Source of the DNA: Symbiodinium natans
Taxonomy: Eukaryota > Sar > Dinophyceae > Suessiales > Symbiodiniaceae
NCBI GenBank assembly: GCA_905221605.1
Contig: CAJNDS010002188.1
Coordinates: 62,001 to 126,000, forward strand
DNA length: 64,000 bases
Direction of reading: 5' to 3'
In this document: positions 59,401 to 64,000 of the stretch, in pieces
Numbering within the stretch: position 1 is the first letter of the stretch
How the letters are laid out: each line of letters opens with the position of its first letter
Program-made: the position numbers and the translations under genes
The notes under the pieces: model-generated
Database searches by the model: none
Told to the model about the DNA's origin: nothing
The model's input: only the letters and a program-made list of their open reading frames with translations

Positions 59401-61752
59401 GTTCTTCTTCATAACCTCAACAACAGTTGCAAAGAGAGAAGCTGCATCTTGCAGCTAGTGTTTGCAGCCAGCAAAGCCCTCATTTATGTGTGGGCCTGCT
59501 CGATCTGAGCATTCTTCGACCTAAGCAATTTCGCCACAGCCCAAGTGCAGCAACCATCACAACACATGTTCGTGACAGCAGAAAAAATGAAGGCCGTACT
59601 CCTCAATCTTCTGAATCTGCTTTCGCCGCTGCTTCTCCTTAGAACCGTTCATGCCACCACCAGCGAGCAACGACGCAAGAATTCGAACAGCCAGCACAAC
59701 ATAGCACCACACTGCGAAAACCAGCACCACGGGGCAAACGTCTGTGTGGATGCGATCCAAGCTTCCATTTCTTCACGGATGGTTTTCATCCGCAGCTCGT
59801 ACTTCTGCTGCATGTCACGGGCCTTCCGATCGAACCTGATTGACAGCATGAGGATCGCAAGTTCAAACTACGTCTTCTCTTGCCATGACGGACATGGCGC
59901 CGCATGGTGGACACACACAATTCATCACACTTGATTCATCAGGACTGCAGGCAGAGTGTAGTCCAGGACCACACTTGACACTCGATTCCTGTTCCTTCCT
60001 GCTGCAAGTCAGGGCCACTGCTCATGTCTGAGCTCCAAGATCTTCTGGTCCTCGTCACGAACTCGTCGCCCTACATCGCCTACGAGAGACAAAGTATCCA
60101 GTCCTGCTCCAGCTTCAGCATGCGAGTGAAGTCCTGCTGTGCCTTGCACACGGAGGGTGACCCCAGAAGCTGGCAATACTGAGCTTTGACTGAGCTTTGA
60201 CTTGCAGCGTTGCACTGCACTGAGGTAGCGGGCGACTTCCGCTTCCTTCTTTTCCATTTTCAGAGCGCGCTGATCCTTCATAGCTCAGGATGAGCTGTAT
60301 GTGCAAGCGGCGCAAGCATCGCAGCAAATCCAAAACTCCCACTTGCCCGGAATCGGGTCCTTTTTGATCTCTGCCTCCGTGATTCTATGATGATCTTCTT
60401 GGAGCTTCAAACCCAGCTCGGCATCAGTCTTCAGCTCCACGACCTGTCACAAGCCCAATATGCCCAATACACAAGACACATCTGCCACAGTCACATCGTG
60501 CCACATGGTATGCCTGCCTCATCTTGCTGATGATATCTTAAGTGTTTCAGCCTTTGCTGAAACATCTTCAGCCTGACACACGTCACTGACGTCATTGCAT
60601 TCCAATGACCGGCGAGCACGACAAAAGCAAAGGCCATGGCTCGATCTGCTGTCGCTCTTCGAGATCTTGCAGTTCTCGCTGTTTGTTTCGGAGATCAGCC
60701 TCCAGTAAGATTTGATTCCCATGTGCACACGGCACGAGGTGAGCACCAGACATCAGGTGCGGGCCTGCTTCTCTGTCAGGGTCTTCTTCTCCACAATCCA
60801 GAAGTAGTTAATCTTCTCTCGTTCCATCAGGAACTGATGAAAGTGGTTCTCCTGATGTCAGAGTTCTACGAGAATACTCAGTGCATGGGATCAGGTTAGG
60901 AGGCCCCTTGGAACACGAAAGCTGGACCCGCATGCGAGAAAACCATCACTGAGTCCACAAGGAAAAGTTCCTTTGAGTTGAGTTTTCAGCAATGAGTGAG
61001 TCGTGTTCAAGTGGGCATTCATCCGCGCGAACGCCTGGCGCACGATGTGCCGAATTGCTCTCCACTCAACGCGTGTCGCTCTCTACTCTATTGCAAGCAC
61101 CAAATTTTGGGCAAACGCAAAGAGATAAATGAGCTCAGGGGCTTGAATCAGAAACACAACAAGAATGTGCTCATAAAGAATTGGAAGAACTGGATTTCTG
61201 GTGACACTGAGAACACGTTGACTGATGCCCATGCGAACAGACGCAGATCTCCTCGCGCTCGCAATTTTCTCGCAAGCGCTTGGCTTCCCTGATCATCTCC
61301 ATCCTTGGCCAGCAAACAAAAGGTCAAAAAGTCACGGATTCCATACTCCATACTGTCGCGTACTACTTCCTGCAAGTGGTGCCAACGAGTTGCAACCGAA
61401 TACAGGTTGTTGCAACCCACACGATTCAGAAAAGACAACATCAGCTTGCTCCGGAAGGAATCGACCGGAGAATCCGTAGAAACCAAGAGCGCAGATCTGC
61501 ATGCAAAAAGAGACGGTGCCCAAGCAGTGCCGAAGAGCAGCACCATCTGCATGAAACGATGACAGCATTGCTGGCACTTGCGCCGGGGCGCCGTTTCTTC
61601 TCCTCATTCTCCGCCGCTGCTTGTCGGGCGGCAGCCTGGTCACGACGATCCCCACATGAGCCACAAGGTGCCACAAGCCAAGTCCATGACCGGGTCATGC
61701 TGGATCAGGCCTCGGGATCCAGGGCCTTCTTCTTACCTCCCTTCTTTCCCAT
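56433..61752 (-). CDS. DRC4: DRC4 / GAS8, nexin-dynein regulatory complex subunit (about 26 exons)
   Basis: A coiled-coil structural subunit of the axonemal nexin-dynein regulatory complex. It starts at ATG 61752 (MGKKGGKKKALDPE, basic as in GAS8) and ends at a TGA (56433-56435) after TYESKMAEYGVPPEDVLCD. Exons follow GAS8 order: 60765-60833 (LMEREKINYFWIVEKKTLT), 60640-60699 (ADLRNKQRELQDLEERQQ), 60360-60443 (LKTDAELGLKLQEDHHRI), 60275 down (DQRALKMEKKEAEVARYL), 59755-59835 (FDRKARDMQQKYELRMKTIR), 59496-59513, 59377-59415 (VMKKNQLDFTEIK), 59167-59223 (VYYQEITVSNFDSIKRLKE), 59088 down, 58964 down (SKQLKEPMKKANQDLRQ), 58369-58410 (VLQQQLSQVTTERE), 58148-58191 (DLYTKFQQAIYDA), 58010-58072 (VQQRSGLKNLILEKKIDT), 57891-57944, 56907-56951, 56757-56807 (VIAYKDDIVSQLQDLRQ), 56603-56641 and 56433-56513. 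Most introns begin GC or GA. The order and motifs leave little doubt. Confidence 0.95.
57498..57537. repeat. Interstitial telomere-like (CCCTAAA)n
   Basis: Five near-exact CCCTAAA units (one reads CCCCAAA) in the DRC4 intron between exons 57891 and 56951. This is the plant-type telomere unit, also known from dinoflagellates. Confidence 0.95.
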
Positions 61753-61949
61753 GGCGATGTGGCGCCTTGTTGCGCAAGAGCCAATGGGTACGCGGTCAGG
61801 TGAAAGAATGTGTGGCTCAAAGGGCAGCCGGCCTCAACTAAACCACAAGCTGGATCTTATGCCCTGCTGCATCTGAGCAAAAAGACATGGAATGACGAGC
61901 CAGATCATCTCAAGCATGTCAGGTGCATGCAATGCAGCATGACAAGAAC

Positions 61950-62260
61950 ATGCGTGTTTCAAACTTCTTCTCCGCATCTACCACACGATCAAGCTTCTCT
62001 TTCGACTTCTGGATCGATTCTGCTCTACGACGTTGCCTCTCTTTTGGGCTGGGACTGCATACGACTGCATCCTCTTCGTATTCACCATGGATGTCCATGG
62101 TATCGGAACCGATCACGCTCAGGAAGGGGTCTTCAAGTGTCGATGTCGATGCACTCGCCCTGTCTCTCTTGACAGTGCACGGTGTCGGGCCGAAGCGTTC
62201 GCTGTGCCGTATGCGAAACCATGGTCGCCAAGTGGTGCTGTGAGCGACCAGCATCTTCAC
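61950..62260 (-). CDS. Unrecognised exon between uL1 and DRC4
   Basis: Minus-strand frame with LEDPFLSVIGSDTMDIHGEY, EEDAVVCSPSPKERQRRRAE and SIQKSKEKLDRVVDAEKKFE, acidic then basic and helical. It could be a C-terminal exon of the uL1 gene, an exon of a small separate gene, or an untracked 5' exon. DRC4 starts at 61752 with its own ATG, so membership of DRC4 is unlikely. Confidence 0.4.
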
Positions 62261-62939
62261 AACTCCGGGTGGCCAGAATGATCTCGAGAGCAGCCCTATC
62301 TGAAGTAGCCAACAGAGGATGGCATCAACGACTCGGGATCCATGCCTCACACAAGTCCGACTACAAATCTTGGCAGAAACATGCAACAAGCATGATGGTA
62401 GAAGCATGCCAGAATCATGGCGGACTCGTGTTAGCAGCACATGCTGGCATCACTGCTGAGCATCACACGAATGGGCGGTCCTCGAGTCCCCAGTCGCAGG
62501 TATGCTTCTTGAAAGTAGAGGTCCTGACTCCCAGCCCGAGACGTTGTGAGACTTCAAGTGACCGGCACAGAAACGGGCCTTGACTTCCGACGTGGCAGGA
62601 CCTCGAGCTAACTCGAACCAATGATGCCTGAAGGCCTTCTCTCCCTCACAAGGCCGCGGCCTTTGCCCTTGATCAGTGGGGTGCCAGGAGGCTTCCGCAT
62701 CGCATCAGTTTGCTCACCTACCCAACAAAACGGAGAAAGTTCGGTTTTCTGAACAGTTACAACATGGTGATTACAAAGCGCTTACAAGGCACTTACGAGA
62801 TGCCGCACGCCTGCAGCCGCCGACCGGGGCCTGGCCCTCAGCAGGGTCTGCACCTTTGCTGAACTCTAAATCTAAACGAGGGAGCTCTCTCGCGCATGGT
62901 GTTTGATTGCTTTTGCGCACTTTTGGCAGCGGCGGCACC

Positions 62940-63711
62940 AGAAATTTCAGGTTCTCCAAGATTTTTGCATCTGAGAAGTTGGTGTCGGCAATCGTCGCCT
63001 CACGACTGGAACGCCCGAAGATAGGACGAGAGCACATTCACTTTGACTGGCGGTGCACCGACGTGGCGCCTTCACCTCGCCCTCTCCTTCTGCACGGTAC
63101 TCCAACAGCGTCCCACCTTTCGCCTGCACAGAGACAGGGCGTGGCAGGGCAAATTCCTCGGCGTTTTCGGCTTTAAAACTAAGATCTCCGGTCAAGAGAT
63201 TTCGAAAGCACACTACGAATCAGCTGCATCGAACGCTTAACGCCTCCTTGATGGCAGCTTTCAGGTTAGTGACAACCGTGCCGCTCTTCGGATTGGGAAT
63301 CAGCTTCCTGAACAAGACAACTCGGGATGCAACAAGAGCAAAGACAGGGAGCGAGACAGCGACACAAGAACAGAGTTGAAGAAACGGAACAAAAGAAGAT
63401 GCAAGATTCCTTCGATGCTGTATCTCACCCTCGGCAGCGAGCCGGGCCTTGGCCCCAGGATCTTTGCCACTTTGAGGACTTGCGGCCTGGAAGCAACGAG
63501 AGACATGAGAGGGGAGAAGAAAAGTCAACGGAGAGCAGAGCCAGGAAAAAGCAAGGGAATGGCGAGCGAAAGACACGGAGAACGAGAAGGGAGGTAAAAA
63601 GAACCCAAAAATGACGAGAGAGAGAGAGAGAGACATGCTCGCGTGGATCATGCGCTTCAGCGCCGCACATAATGCTTGGCGTTGCCAAACAGCGATCAAA
63701 ACCAAGCCAAC
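62940..63711 (-). CDS. Ribosomal protein uL1, bacterial/organelle type (partial, multi-exon)
   Basis: A large-subunit ribosomal protein that forms the L1 stalk. Exons: 63669-63711 (GWLGFDRCLATPSIM), 63448-63486 (PQVLKVAKILGPR, 39 nt), about 63225-63307 (KLIPNPKSGTVVTNLKAAIK), about 63063-63123 (AKGGTLLEYRAEGEGEVKAP) and about 62945-62998 (ADTNFSDAKILENLKFL). The LGPRxLxPNPKxGT motif and the FSxxKILENL helix mark uL1 of bacterial descent, so the product probably works in the plastid or mitochondrion. The first join rebuilds the methionine codon across a GT-AG intron. The second uses a GC start (AAG then GCCCGG). The 5' exons, including any targeting peptide, lie beyond the window end or were not found. 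A C-terminal exon may lie near 62680-62730 (MRKPPGTPLIKGKGRGLV). Confidence 0.85.
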
Positions 63712-64000
63712 CTGCGCTGTGTTGCAACAGTTTGCTTGCAACTTTCCAGTTCTCTCCTCCATCTCACACCCGAGTCGTGCCTTGATTTATTCTTCTGATC
63801 GGCTCGGAGATACCTCTGACAGGCCACATCGAACGTTGCTCTGGTTTCAAACGTGCTGAGTGGGTTAGCTAGTTATGCTAGTTGCGTTTCGCGTGTGGCC
63901 ATGCCATGGGCGCATTTACGGACAAAAAGACTTCAAATCGCCACATATCGAGACTTGCGAACAACCGCGTCTTCCAATGCCGGGATAAAACATCACAAAA
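63712..64000. other. Window end, upstream part of the uL1 gene
   Basis: Expected to hold intron and perhaps 5' exons of uL1. A minus-strand segment at 63760-63860 (FDVACQRYLRADQKNKSRHD) is open, but I cannot match it to uL1. Confidence 0.35.

Overview
This is eukaryotic nuclear DNA, almost certainly from a dinoflagellate and most likely a member of the Symbiodiniaceae. Four things point there. Every gene I can recognise is cut into many short exons. Many intron starts, read from protein continuity, are GC or GA rather than GT, and intron ends are nearly always AG followed by a G in the exon. All recognisable genes, about eighteen of them, lie on the minus strand over 64 kb, as in the one-way gene clusters of dinoflagellates. 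Introns and spacers hold TTTAGGG-type telomere-like DNA and low-complexity repeats. I saw no rRNA, tRNA, CRISPR array or bacterial gene organisation.

In transcription order (high to low coordinate), the firm genes are: a bacterial/organelle-type ribosomal protein uL1 (63.7-62.9 kb, cut by the window end); the axonemal nexin-dynein regulatory complex subunit DRC4/GAS8 (61.75-56.43 kb, about 26 exons, nearly complete); an IQANK1-like ankyrin-repeat protein with a dynein-like module (54.5-50.6 kb); a fusion protein with a helix-turn-helix segment, an AlkB-like 2-oxoglutarate oxygenase domain, a UBA domain and a DUF488 domain (46.6-44.0 kb); an EF-hand protein (36.2-35.05 kb); a VOMI-like domain (34.8-34.5 kb); an exostosin/GT47-like glycosyltransferase ending in a PAN/Apple-like domain (33.2-32.06 kb); the ribosome-biogenesis factor BRX1 (31.08-27.5 kb); and a voltage-gated cation channel with an EF-hand (9.24-3.3 kb). 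Between these lie weaker coding traces: a thioredoxin-fold candidate at 48 kb, a helical protein at 43.5-39.2 kb, a beta-rich protein at 26.9-25.3 kb, an unnamed gene at 23.6-22.5 kb, a coiled-coil gene at 19.1-16.8 kb and a glutaredoxin-like gene at 15.4-13.3 kb.

Repeats fill introns and spacers. The most striking is a pair of 739-bp inverted arms, almost identical, around a 202-bp spacer (4130-5809). It sits inside a 2.5-kb intron of the channel gene, between degenerate telomere-like tracts. Others are a tandem array at 20.3-20.8 kb, a decanucleotide array at 11.9 kb, an AT-rich array at 12.7-13.0 kb, a true (CCCTAAA)n tract at 57.5 kb and a run of 30 cytosines at 39.0 kb.

The genes do not form a pathway. 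DRC4 and the IQANK1-like gene are plausibly both ciliary; BRX1 and uL1 both concern ribosomes. Exon limits were found by reading protein continuity against remembered family sequences. Limits given as approximate are not proven.
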